Assembly: GCF_024707545.1 (NCBI RefSeq)
Contig: NZ_CP062229.1
Span: forward strand, 5,313,501-5,377,500
Reading direction: 5' to 3'
Source of the DNA: Mesorhizobium onobrychidis
GTDB taxonomy: Bacteria; Pseudomonadota; Alphaproteobacteria; Rhizobiales; Rhizobiaceae
Length of the DNA: 64,000 nt
In this document: piece by piece, positions 7,970-15,878 of the stretch
How positions within the stretch are numbered: the first letter of the stretch is position 1
Layout of the letters: every line of letters starts with the position of its first letter
Notes under the pieces: generated by a model
The model's database searches: none
The model's input: the letters and a program-made list of their open reading frames with translations, nothing else
Told to the model about the DNA's origin: nothing
Made by a program: the position numbers and the translations under genes

Positions 7970-9649
7970 CTACATGTTCTGGTAGACGGGTCCCTCTCCA
8001 CCTTGTGGCGGCACCCAGGTTATGTTTCGGTTCGGGTCCTTGATGTCGCAAGTCTTGCAGTGGACGCAGTTCTGCGCGTTGATGACGAAGCGCACGTCCT
8101 TCGCCTCGGGATCGGCGGCGGCGTTGCCATCCTTGTCGACCCATTCGTAGACGCTGGCCGGGCAGTAGCGTGTCGAAGGCCCGGCATAGACATCGTGCTC
8201 GGAACGCTGCTGCAGATCCATATTGGCAACCAGCAGGTGGACAGGCTCGTTTTCCTCGTGGTTGGTGTTGGAGAGAAACACCGAGGACAGGCGGTCGAAG
8301 GTGAGCACGCCGTCCGGCTTCGGATAGGCGATCTTCTTATGCTTGGCCGCCGGCTCCAGCGTCGCATAATCGGCCTTGCCGTGCTTCAGCGTGCCGAAAG
8401 GCGAGAAGCCGAACAGCGTGTTCAGCCACATGTCGAGGCCGCCAATGCCGACGCCGACGACGGTGCCGAAGCGCGACCACAATGGCTTGACATTGCGGAC
8501 CTTCTTCAAATCCTTGCCGATGTCGGTTGCCCGCCATGCCGCCTCGTAAGAAGCCAGTTCGTCGTTGGCACGGCCGGCGCCGATCGCCTCGGCGACATGC
8601 TCGGCCGCCAGCATTCCCGAGAGCACCGCATTGTGCGAGCCTTTGATGCGCGGCACGTTGACGAAACCGGCAGCACACCCCATCAGCGCGCCCCCGGGGA
8701 AGGACAGTTTCGGCACCGACTGCCAGCCGCCCTCGGTGATGGCACGGGCGCCATAACCCAGTCGCTTGCCGCCCTCGAATGTGCCCTTGATCGCCGGATG
8801 GGTCTTGAAGCGCTGGAACTCGTCGAAAGGCGACAGATAGGGGTTCTTGTAGTTGAGGTGGACGACGAAGCCGACCGCCACCTGGTTGTCCTCCAGATGG
8901 TAGAGGAAGGAGCCGCCGCCGGTCTTCACGTCGAGCGGCCAGCCGAAGGAATGCTGGACAAGGCCTGGCCGGTGGTTCTCCGGCTTGACCTGCCAGAGCT
9001 CCTTGAGGCCGATGCCGTATTTGCCGGGCTCACGGCCGTCGGAAAGATGGTATTTGGCGATCAGCTGCTTGGCCAGCGAGCCGCGCGCGCCCTCGCCGAT
9101 CAGCACATACTTGCCCATCAGCGCCATGCCCGGCGCGAAGCCCGGGCCATGCGTGCCGTCCTTCTCGACGCCCATATCGCCGGTGACAACGCCGGTGACC
9201 GCGCCCTCGTCACTGTAGATGAGGCCCACGGCGGCAAAGCCCGGATAGACCTCGACGCCCAGCGCCTCGGCCTTGGTCGCCAGCCAGCGGCAGACATTGC
9301 CGAGCGAAACGATGTAGTTGCCGTGATTGTTCATCAGCGGCGGCATCAGGATGTTAGGCAGACGGAACGAACCGGCGGGGCCGAGGACCAGGAAATGATC
9401 TGCCGTGACCGGCGTCTTGAACGGATGTCCCTCTTCGTCACGCCAGCCCGGCAACAGCCGGTCGATACCGATCGGATCGACGACGGCGCCGGACAGGATG
9501 TGGGCGCCGACTTCGCCGCCCTTTTCAAGGACGACGACGGAAAGCTCGGGATTGACCTGCTTGAGACGGATCGCGGCGGCGAGGCCGGCTGGGCCGGCGC
9601 CGACGATCACCACGTCGAATTCCATGCTTTCGCGTTCGATCTCGCTCAT
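7970..9649 (-). CDS. Electron transfer flavoprotein-ubiquinone oxidoreductase
   Basis: 559 residues, full length for the family. It passes electrons from ETF (fatty-acid and amino-acid acyl-CoA dehydrogenases) to ubiquinone at the inner membrane. The N-terminus has the FAD motif VVIVGAGPAGLAAAIRL. The C-terminus has the 4Fe-4S ligands CPASVYEW and NCVHCKTCDIKDP, and the typical end WVPPQGGEGPVYQNM. The frame is open to 9712, but GAGGGG precedes the ATG at 9649 and family members start here. A broad housekeeping role is likely; ETF genes are not adjacent. Confidence 0.95.
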   Translation of the reverse strand: MSEIERESMEFDVVIVGAGPAGLAAAIRLKQVNPELSVVVLEKGGEVGAHILSGAVVDPIGIDRLLPGWRDEEGHPFKTPVTADHFLVLGPAGSFRLPNILMPPLMNNHGNYIVSLGNVCRWLATKAEALGVEVYPGFAAVGLIYSDEGAVTGVVTGDMGVEKDGTHGPGFAPGMALMGKYVLIGEGARGSLAKQLIAKYHLSDGREPGKYGIGLKELWQVKPENHRPGLVQHSFGWPLDVKTGGGSFLYHLEDNQVAVGFVVHLNYKNPYLSPFDEFQRFKTHPAIKGTFEGGKRLGYGARAITEGGWQSVPKLSFPGGALMGCAAGFVNVPRIKGSHNAVLSGMLAAEHVAEAIGAGRANDELASYEAAWRATDIGKDLKKVRNVKPLWSRFGTVVGVGIGGLDMWLNTLFGFSPFGTLKHGKADYATLEPAAKHKKIAYPKPDGVLTFDRLSSVFLSNTNHEENEPVHLLVANMDLQQRSEHDVYAGPSTRYCPASVYEWVDKDGNAAADPEAKDVRFVINAQNCVHCKTCDIKDPNRNITWVPPQGGEGPVYQNM

Positions 9650-9909
9650 CAACCCCTCACTGGCTGCCGCATTTGCGCATCTTGCTGGCTTATCCGCTGC
9701 ATAGCGCATCAATTCGCGACGCGAAACCGGCGCTGACGTGACAATGCCGATTTCGTCAAAAAGTCGCGCATCGTACTACAAAATCGCGGGTTGCGGTCCA
9801 CCGGAACATCGATCCGGGCCAAGCCGTTCCAACAAGCCATTCCAAGGAGAGCCGTCGCCCTGACGTTTTTAATTGTTCGACGGCTTGCTTATCGGCCATA
9901 CTTCGCGCC

Positions 9910-10551
9910 ATGCGCACTCCTGGGCCATCCGGCTTTTCATCGACGCGCTTTTCCTCGCCCGGACGGATTTGCCGGGCGCTTGTTTTGGCCCTGTGGCCGC
10001 TGGCGCCCATTGGCGCCCATGCCGAGCCGCAGAGGGTCTGGGCGGCCGGAGCCTACTCCTTTTCCGACGAGCTAGGCGGCTTTCGCATCACCAGCGCCTC
10101 GGGCATCGGGACAAAGGAGGACCCGCTTGTCATCACCGAAGAGCTGAATTCGGCAACACCGGTGACATTGACTATCCGCACGACAAAACCGATCCAGCCC
10201 TTCGGCACCGCAGGCCAATTTGCCAACGGCCTCATGTATATGCGCATCGACGTGCTCAACAACAGCGGTCAGGCCTGGGTCGAGTTTCAGTTCGAGCTCC
10301 AGGAGGTGCTCCACCGGCCGAGCGTGTTCGGCGACGGCCTGTCATTCGACCAGCGCAACAAGACGCCTGACAACATCTGGTCGAGCAGCTTTGCCGATTT
10401 CGATCGCGACTTCGAACCCTATGACCGGCTGCTGTTCAAGAGCGGCAAGATCGACCCGCTGAAGACGGCAAAATTCGATTACCTGATCACCGACTACACA
10501 CCGCGCTGGACGTTCTATCTGGTGCAGGATCCGCGTATACCGTCGAGCTAA
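9910..10551 (+). CDS. Exported hypothetical protein
   Basis: Not recognised at family level. It has 213 residues with an N-terminal export signal ending around LAPIGAHA, then a soluble beta-rich domain (RVWAAGAYSFSDELGGFRI, VTLTIRTTKPIQPFG, WVEFQFELQEVLH). No cysteines after the signal, no catalytic motif. The alternation of hydrophobic and polar residues suggests a periplasmic beta-sandwich. The signal is preceded by an unusually long Ser/Pro/Arg stretch, so the true start may be later. It is followed by a palindromic repeat and then the uracil-DNA glycosylase gene. Confidence 0.65.
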   Translation: MRTPGPSGFSSTRFSSPGRICRALVLALWPLAPIGAHAEPQRVWAAGAYSFSDELGGFRITSASGIGTKEDPLVITEELNSATPVTLTIRTTKPIQPFGTAGQFANGLMYMRIDVLNNSGQAWVEFQFELQEVLHRPSVFGDGLSFDQRNKTPDNIWSSSFADFDRDFEPYDRLLFKSGKIDPLKTAKFDYLITDYTPRWTFYLVQDPRIPSS

Positions 10552-10567
10552 GAATCTTTGTTTTCAT

Positions 10568-10610
10568 CATGTCGTTGTGCCAAAACCGCTGCGCGCTTTT
10601 GGGCGACATG
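10568..10610. repeat. Palindromic intergenic repeat, family A, copy 2
   Basis: Outer arms CATGTCG / CGACATG and inner arms CCAAAA / TTTTGG around CCGCTGCGCGC, preceded by TTTGTTTT. It lies 16 bases after one stop codon and 41 before the next start. Confidence 0.8.
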
Positions 10611-10651
10611 CATTACTTGCAAATTGCCGCCGAGCGACGGAATGTGAAAGT

Positions 10652-11536
10652 ATGACTGCCGTTTCCCGAGACGACCGACCAGATATCGCCGACCTGCTGG
10701 CCTTCTACGCCAGCGCCGGCGTCGATGACGCGCTCGAAGAGGAGCCGCTGAACAGGTTTGCTGAGGCTGCGTCAAAGCCGGCTGAGCGGGCGCCGGCGAC
10801 AGTTACGCCAACCGGTGGAAGCGCCACACTGCCACGCTCGACAAGCGTGTCACGCGCCGAGATGAGCGAAATGCCGGGTGCGGCATCGGTAGCACGCGCA
10901 CAGTCTGCCACCGCGACCGTGCCCGACGAGCAGCAAGCGACATTGGCTCGCCAATTGGCGATGAGGGCGGCGACCCTGGACGAGCTTCGCCAGCACATGG
11001 CGGCATTCGACGGCTGCAATCTCAAATTCACCGCCAAGAACCTGGTGTTCGCCGACGGCAATCCGAATGCTGCGGTGATGCTGGTCGGCGAGGCGCCCGG
11101 CCGCGATGAGGATATCGAGGGATTGCCGTTCGTCGGCCGCTCGGGCCGGCTGCTCGACCGGATGCTGGCCGCGATCGGCCTCGACCGGACGTCGGCCTAC
11201 ATCGCCAATGTCATCCCCTGGCGGCCGCCGGGCAACCGCACGCCGACGCCGCACGAGACCGAGATCTGCCGGCCGTTCATCGAACGGCAGATCGAGCTGG
11301 TCAATCCCAAGGTGCTGGTCAATTTAGGCGGCCCTTCGGCCAAGACCCTTCTCAACACAACCGAGGGTATACTGCGGCTACGCGGCAATTGGCGCGTCCA
11401 CACAACCGCCTCCGGCACTGCCATTCCCGCCATGCCGACCCTTCACCCGGCCTATCTCTTGAGAACCCCCGCGCACAAGAAGCTGGCGTGGCGGGATTTT
11501 CTTGAGGTGAAAGCGAAGCTGCGGGCGCTGGGTTGA
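10652..11536 (+). CDS. Uracil-DNA glycosylase, family 4-like, missing two Fe-S cysteines
   Basis: 294 residues. An Ala/Thr/Pro-rich N-terminal arm of about 110 residues precedes the catalytic domain. The domain carries the motif-A segment VGEAPGRDEDIEGLPFVGRSG and the motif-B segment TLHPAYLLR, and removes uracil from DNA to start base-excision repair. In ordinary family 4 enzymes four cysteines hold a 4Fe-4S cluster. Here GCNLKF keeps one and EICRPF another, but the second is not found and the third is tryptophan (IPWRPPGNR). The start is taken at MTAVSRDD; the upstream frame runs through a repeat. Confidence 0.88.
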   Translation: MTAVSRDDRPDIADLLAFYASAGVDDALEEEPLNRFAEAASKPAERAPATVTPTGGSATLPRSTSVSRAEMSEMPGAASVARAQSATATVPDEQQATLARQLAMRAATLDELRQHMAAFDGCNLKFTAKNLVFADGNPNAAVMLVGEAPGRDEDIEGLPFVGRSGRLLDRMLAAIGLDRTSAYIANVIPWRPPGNRTPTPHETEICRPFIERQIELVNPKVLVNLGGPSAKTLLNTTEGILRLRGNWRVHTTASGTAIPAMPTLHPAYLLRTPAHKKLAWRDFLEVKAKLRALG

Positions 11537-11553
11537 CGACCAGGCGCAGCTTC

Positions 11554-11590
11554 CCTTCTCCCCTTGGGGCGGTCCCCTTGTGGGAGAAGG
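11554..11590. repeat. Short inverted repeat of the 'CCTTCTCCC' family
   Basis: Perfect 9-bp arms CCTTCTCCC / GGGAGAAGG 17 bases after the glycosylase stop. It shares its arm sequence with the longer element at 18534-18679 and may act as a transcription end. Confidence 0.65.
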
Positions 11591-11656
11591 AAAGGGCGTC
11601 ATCCATAACCTCCCCGGTAATTGAAATACATCTGCTGCCGGCCTAGTCATGCGCTC

Positions 11657-12469
11657 ATGACAGCAACCCAGACTTCCGCCGGTAGCCTCATTCGCGAATG
11701 GCGCACGCGCCGGCGCATGAGCCAGCTCGATCTCGCCATGGAAGCCGAAATCTCACAGCGGCATCTGAGCTTCGTGGAAAGCGGTCGCGCGGCACCCTCG
11801 CGCGACATGGTGCTGCATCTGGCCGAGCAGCTGTCGATCCCGCTGAGGCAGCGCAACCAACTCCTGCTGGCCGCGGGCTTTGCCCCTAGCTTCAGCGAGC
11901 GTTCGCTCACCGATGTTTCACTGGCGCCGGCGATGGCGGCCGTCGAGATCGTGCTCAAGGGGCACGAACCCTTCCCGGCGCTCGCTGTCGACCGGCACTG
12001 GAACCTGGTATCGGCGAACGCCGCCATCGGCCCGTTCCTTGCCGATGTCGCCGAGCCCTCCTTGCTGAAGCCGCCGGTCAACGTGCTGCGACTCAGCCTG
12101 CACCCAGGTGGCGTCGCGCCGCGCATCGTCAACCTGGCCGAATGGCGCGCGCATCTTCTTGACCGGTTGAAACACCAGAACGACGCCTCAGGCGACCCGG
12201 TTCTGATCGAACTGGAACGCGAGCTTCGGACCTATCCGTCCGGCCTGAACGGTACACGGCCGGTTCCGGTCGAGCCAAACGCCATCGTGCACCCGCTGCG
12301 GCTTGCCCATGGCGATGCCGTGCTGTCGTTCATCAGCACCATCACCGTGTTCGGCACGCCGCTCGACGTGACGCTGTCGGAACTGGCGATCGAATCCTTT
12401 TTCCCCGCTGATGAGCAGACAAGGACCGTGCTGGTGCGATTGGCGAAGGAGCGGGGCGAGCCGTCCTGA
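11657..12469 (+). CDS. XRE-family transcriptional regulator with MmyB-like ligand domain
   Basis: 270 residues. Residues about 8-65 are a Cro/CI-type helix-turn-helix (LIREWRTRRRMSQLDLAMEA, then ISQRHLSFVESGRAAPSR). The rest is the PAS-like MmyB domain (ALAVDRHWNLVSANAAIGPFL, RELRTYPSG) thought to bind a small ligand such as a fatty acid. The ATG at 11657 is chosen because the helix-turn-helix starts soon after; no clear ribosome-binding site, possibly leaderless. Its stop directly abuts that of the convergent DMT gene (no spacer), so no terminator separates them. Target genes unknown. Confidence 0.85.
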   Translation: MTATQTSAGSLIREWRTRRRMSQLDLAMEAEISQRHLSFVESGRAAPSRDMVLHLAEQLSIPLRQRNQLLLAAGFAPSFSERSLTDVSLAPAMAAVEIVLKGHEPFPALAVDRHWNLVSANAAIGPFLADVAEPSLLKPPVNVLRLSLHPGGVAPRIVNLAEWRAHLLDRLKHQNDASGDPVLIELERELRTYPSGLNGTRPVPVEPNAIVHPLRLAHGDAVLSFISTITVFGTPLDVTLSELAIESFFPADEQTRTVLVRLAKERGEPS

Positions 12470-13420
12470 TCATCCTTGCGGCGGCGTCGCCTGGCGGGTG
12501 CGGGCACGTTCGAGGCCAAGCTGGCGCTCGCGCCAGATGATGAAGATGCCGGCGGCAACGACGATCAGGCCGCCGACAAGCATGTGAACCGTCGGGACGT
12601 CGCCGAAGGCGAGATAGCCGACGGCTATGCCAAGCAGCATCGACGTATATTCGAAGGGCGCCACGACCGAGGCCTCGGCGTGGCGATAGGCGGCCGTCAT
12701 CAGAATCTGAGCGAGCCCGCCGCAAAAGCCCGCAGCTATGAGAAGACCCGCCTGCGCCGGTGTCAGCGCCTGCCAGCCGAACGGCAGCGAAAGCAACGCC
12801 ACGACGCTCGCCGTCACCGAAAACCACAGCACGATGGTTGCCGTCGGTTCGCTCTGGACGAGATTGCGCACCAGCAGCATGGCGACGGCCGAGATCGCTG
12901 CCGCGACCAGGGCGGCGATGACGCCGAGCACCTCCTGATCGCCGAGTGCAGCGCCCGAACCAAGCAGCGTCAGTTCCGGCCATGAGATGACCAGCACCCC
13001 GACCAGTCCGACCGCAACCGCGCTCCAGCGATAGACGCGGATTGCTTCGCCGAGGAAGATCGAACTGAACACCACCACCAGCAGCGGTTGTGCGTAGTTC
13101 AGCGTGATCGCCTCGGGAAGCGGCAGCCGTGTCAGCGCAAAGAAGCCGAGGCCCATGGCGCAGACGCCGACAACGCCGCGCGCAATATGGTTGAGCGGAC
13201 GTTTGGTCGAGAACGCCGTGCCAAGCTTTCCCTGGAAGGCCAGTAAGACGATGATCGGAAAGATGGCGAAGAAGGAGCGGAAGAACACGATCTGGCCAGC
13301 CGGCACCGTGCCCGCCGCCTTGATGCAGGACGACATGCCGACAAAGACCGCCACCGACACGATCTTGAGCATGATCCCGGTCAGCGTGTTGTGCGCGCCG
13401 GGATGATCCGCCGGGTTCAC
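12470..13420 (-). CDS. DMT-superfamily (EamA) transporter
   Basis: 316 residues with about ten hydrophobic segments, two EamA halves, and the signature FFALTRLPLPEAITLNYAQPLLVVVFSS in the first half. Inner-membrane exporter of a metabolite or drug; substrate unknown. It starts with GTG overlapping the stop of the upstream CoxL-like gene (GTGA, four shared bases), which implies translational coupling. An internal ATG at codon 17 is a weaker alternative. The overlap ties its expression to the molybdenum hydroxylase gene. Confidence 0.88.
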   Translation of the reverse strand: MNPADHPGAHNTLTGIMLKIVSVAVFVGMSSCIKAAGTVPAGQIVFFRSFFAIFPIIVLLAFQGKLGTAFSTKRPLNHIARGVVGVCAMGLGFFALTRLPLPEAITLNYAQPLLVVVFSSIFLGEAIRVYRWSAVAVGLVGVLVISWPELTLLGSGAALGDQEVLGVIAALVAAAISAVAMLLVRNLVQSEPTATIVLWFSVTASVVALLSLPFGWQALTPAQAGLLIAAGFCGGLAQILMTAAYRHAEASVVAPFEYTSMLLGIAVGYLAFGDVPTVHMLVGGLIVVAAGIFIIWRERQLGLERARTRQATPPQG

Positions 13421-15723
13421 TTAGCAGCTGCTTCCTGGATCGCTGCCCAGATGCGCGCCGGCGTTGCCGGCATGTCGATATGCCTGATGCCGTAGGCGCG
13501 ATAGAGCGCATCCGTCACCGCGTTGAGCGCGGCAGGCGTCGCTCCGATCGTGCCGGCCTCGCCGGCGCCCTTGATGCCAAGTGCATTGGTGGTCGAGGAC
13601 ACGTTGCGGGTCTCGAAATGGAAGAACGGCAAATCGTCGGCGCGCGGCATGGCGTAGTCCATGAAGCTTGCCGTCAACAGCTGCCCGTCCTCGTCATAGA
13701 CCGTGTTCTCGGTCAGCGCCTGGCCGATGCCCTGGACGACGCCGCCATGCACTTGGCCGGCCAGCAGGATCGGATTCACGGTGACGCCGAAATCGTCGAC
13801 GATCGTATAGCGGACAACCTTCGTCATGCCGGTGTCGGGATCGATCTCCACCTCGCAGATGTGGGTGCCGTTCGGATAGGTGCATTCGTCCTGCACGAAT
13901 TCGCCAAAGCCCTTGAGATCGTCCGGGTTCTTGGCGGCCTTCGCGATGCTCGAAAAATCGATCATGCGGTCGGTGCCGACGATGCGGGCAACGCCGTTGG
14001 ACAGTTCGATGTCGCCGGCCGAGGCTTCCAGCTCATCCGCTGCGATGCGCTTGATCTTGTTGGCCAGATCCTCGCCCGCGCGAGACGCTGATACGCCGCC
14101 AAGGGGAATGGAGCGCGAGCCGCCGGTGCCGCCGCCGGCCTTCAGCTCGTCGGTGTCGCCCTGGCGGACATGGATCTTGTCGATGTCGAGATGTAGCTTT
14201 TCCGAGAGGAACTGCGCATAGGCGGTCGCATGCCCCTGCCCGTTGGTCTGGGTGCCGATCTTCAGCGTCACGGTGCCGTCGCCGTTCAGTTCGACAAAGG
14301 CCGGTTCAGAGCCCGGAAAGGCGCAGGCCTCGATATAGGTCGCCATGCCGATGCCGCGGATTTTTCCGGCCGCCTTCGACTGCGCCAGCCGCTCCGGAAA
14401 CACCTGCCACTCCGCCTGTTCGATGGCGCGGTCCATATGGCCTGCGAATTCGCCGGTATCATAGAGGCGGTCGGTCTGCGTGCGGTAAGGGAACTGCTCG
14501 GGTTTGATGAAATTGCGCCGGCGGATCTCTTCGACGGGCAAGCCCAGATCGTGGGCGCAGGCGTCGACGAGCTTTTCCAGTAGGAATGCTGCTTCCGGAC
14601 GGCCGGCGCCGCGATAGGCGTCGACCGGGCAGGTATTGGTGTAGAGGCCGGTCACCGAGACATCGAGCGCCTGGATGTCGTAGACGCCGGTCGACATGGT
14701 GACGCCGATATAGGGGATGAACGGGCCGTATTGCGAGACATAGGCGCCGATATTGGCGAGGAGATCGACCTTCATGCCGAGGAAGCGGCCGTCCATATCC
14801 ATGGCCATCTCGGCGGTCACGACATTGTCGCGGCCTTGCGCATCGGTGAGGAAATGCTCGGTGCGGTCGCCGGCCCATTTCACCGGGCGGCCAAGACGCC
14901 TGGCGGCCTCGAGTACCAGCGGATGCTCGCGATAGACGAAGCTTTTCGGCCCGAAGCCGCCGCCGACATCCGGCGTGATGACGCGCAGCTGGTTCTTCTT
15001 GATCTTGAACACGTCGGCCAGGATGTACTGCATGGAATGCACGCCCTGCGAGCCCGTGGTCAGCACGAAGCGGTTCTCTTGCGTGTTCCATTCGCCGATC
15101 GCCGAGCGCGGCTCAATGTAGTTGCAGACCAGCCGGTTGTTGATGAATTCGATGCGGGTGACATGCGCCGCCCTGGCGAATGCCGCGGCGATCTTCGCCT
15201 TGTCGCCGATGTGGTAGCTGAAGGCACGGTTGGAGCCGAGTTCCGGCCAGACCAGCGGCGTGCCTTCGTCAAGCGCCGTGGCGGTGCCGGACGCGGCATC
15301 CTCGCCCTCGTAATCGACCTCGATCAATTCGGCCGCGTCCTGCGCCAGCGCGCGGCTGTCGGCGACGACGAAGGCGACGGCGTCGCCGACATAATTGACG
15401 CGGTCGCGGCAAAGGACCGGAATATCGCGGGTCGGCGCCTTGGTGCCGTCCGGCTGCCTCTGCATGACGCCGGATTTCAGCTTGCCGAGATGAGCAACAT
15501 CCGCACCGGTCAGCACCAGATGGACGCCAGGTGCTGCCTTGGCCGCCTCGGTCGAACCGACGGTGAAGCTTGCCTTGGCCACCGGCGAGCGCAGGACGTA
15601 GCCGTGCAGGAGACCGGCCGGCTGGATGTCGTCCGTGTAGCGACCGAGACCCTTGAGGAAGGCTTGGTCCTCGCGACGCAGCACAGAGGCGCCCATGCCG
15701 AATTTCGGTGTGACGACGGTCAT
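13417..15723 (-). CDS. Xanthine dehydrogenase/CO dehydrogenase-family molybdenum-binding large subunit
   Basis: 768 residues, full length for a CoxL-type large subunit. The active-site loop reads AYRGAGR (residues 369-375), the so-called form II sequence, not the AYxCSFR of true CO dehydrogenase. The molybdopterin motifs GGGFGPKS and GQGHATAYAQ are present, as is the catalytic glutamate segment GAGEAGTIGATPAALNAV. It should be an aerobic hydroxylase or aldehyde oxidoreductase of unknown substrate. The FAD and 2Fe-2S subunits normally encoded beside it are absent here: upstream is divergent pepN, downstream a transporter. Confidence 0.92.
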   Translation of the reverse strand: MTVVTPKFGMGASVLRREDQAFLKGLGRYTDDIQPAGLLHGYVLRSPVAKASFTVGSTEAAKAAPGVHLVLTGADVAHLGKLKSGVMQRQPDGTKAPTRDIPVLCRDRVNYVGDAVAFVVADSRALAQDAAELIEVDYEGEDAASGTATALDEGTPLVWPELGSNRAFSYHIGDKAKIAAAFARAAHVTRIEFINNRLVCNYIEPRSAIGEWNTQENRFVLTTGSQGVHSMQYILADVFKIKKNQLRVITPDVGGGFGPKSFVYREHPLVLEAARRLGRPVKWAGDRTEHFLTDAQGRDNVVTAEMAMDMDGRFLGMKVDLLANIGAYVSQYGPFIPYIGVTMSTGVYDIQALDVSVTGLYTNTCPVDAYRGAGRPEAAFLLEKLVDACAHDLGLPVEEIRRRNFIKPEQFPYRTQTDRLYDTGEFAGHMDRAIEQAEWQVFPERLAQSKAAGKIRGIGMATYIEACAFPGSEPAFVELNGDGTVTLKIGTQTNGQGHATAYAQFLSEKLHLDIDKIHVRQGDTDELKAGGGTGGSRSIPLGGVSASRAGEDLANKIKRIAADELEASAGDIELSNGVARIVGTDRMIDFSSIAKAAKNPDDLKGFGEFVQDECTYPNGTHICEVEIDPDTGMTKVVRYTIVDDFGVTVNPILLAGQVHGGVVQGIGQALTENTVYDEDGQLLTASFMDYAMPRADDLPFFHFETRNVSSTTNALGIKGAGEAGTIGATPAALNAVTDALYRAYGIRHIDMPATPARIWAAIQEAAAK

Positions 15724-15878
15724 GGATACCTCGCGATGATGATTGGAAAACGAGTGCCTGAAATAGGCGCTGCGCCAGTTTTGTCGAGTGACGGTTTCGT
15801 GTAAAGAGCGCGGGCTTCAAATTTCTTGGACCAGCGGACTCACATGCCGCTGCGGGAATCGACAGGAAACCTCACGGA

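Noticed and set aside
7763..9736. 657-codon open frame on the plus strand opposite ETF-ubiquinone oxidoreductase
   Set aside because: It mirrors a well-conserved gene; such antisense frames are common in high-GC DNA and the translation resembles no protein.
10577..10651. Extended N-terminus for the uracil-DNA glycosylase
   Set aside because: It is translated from the family A repeat and has no ribosome-binding site.
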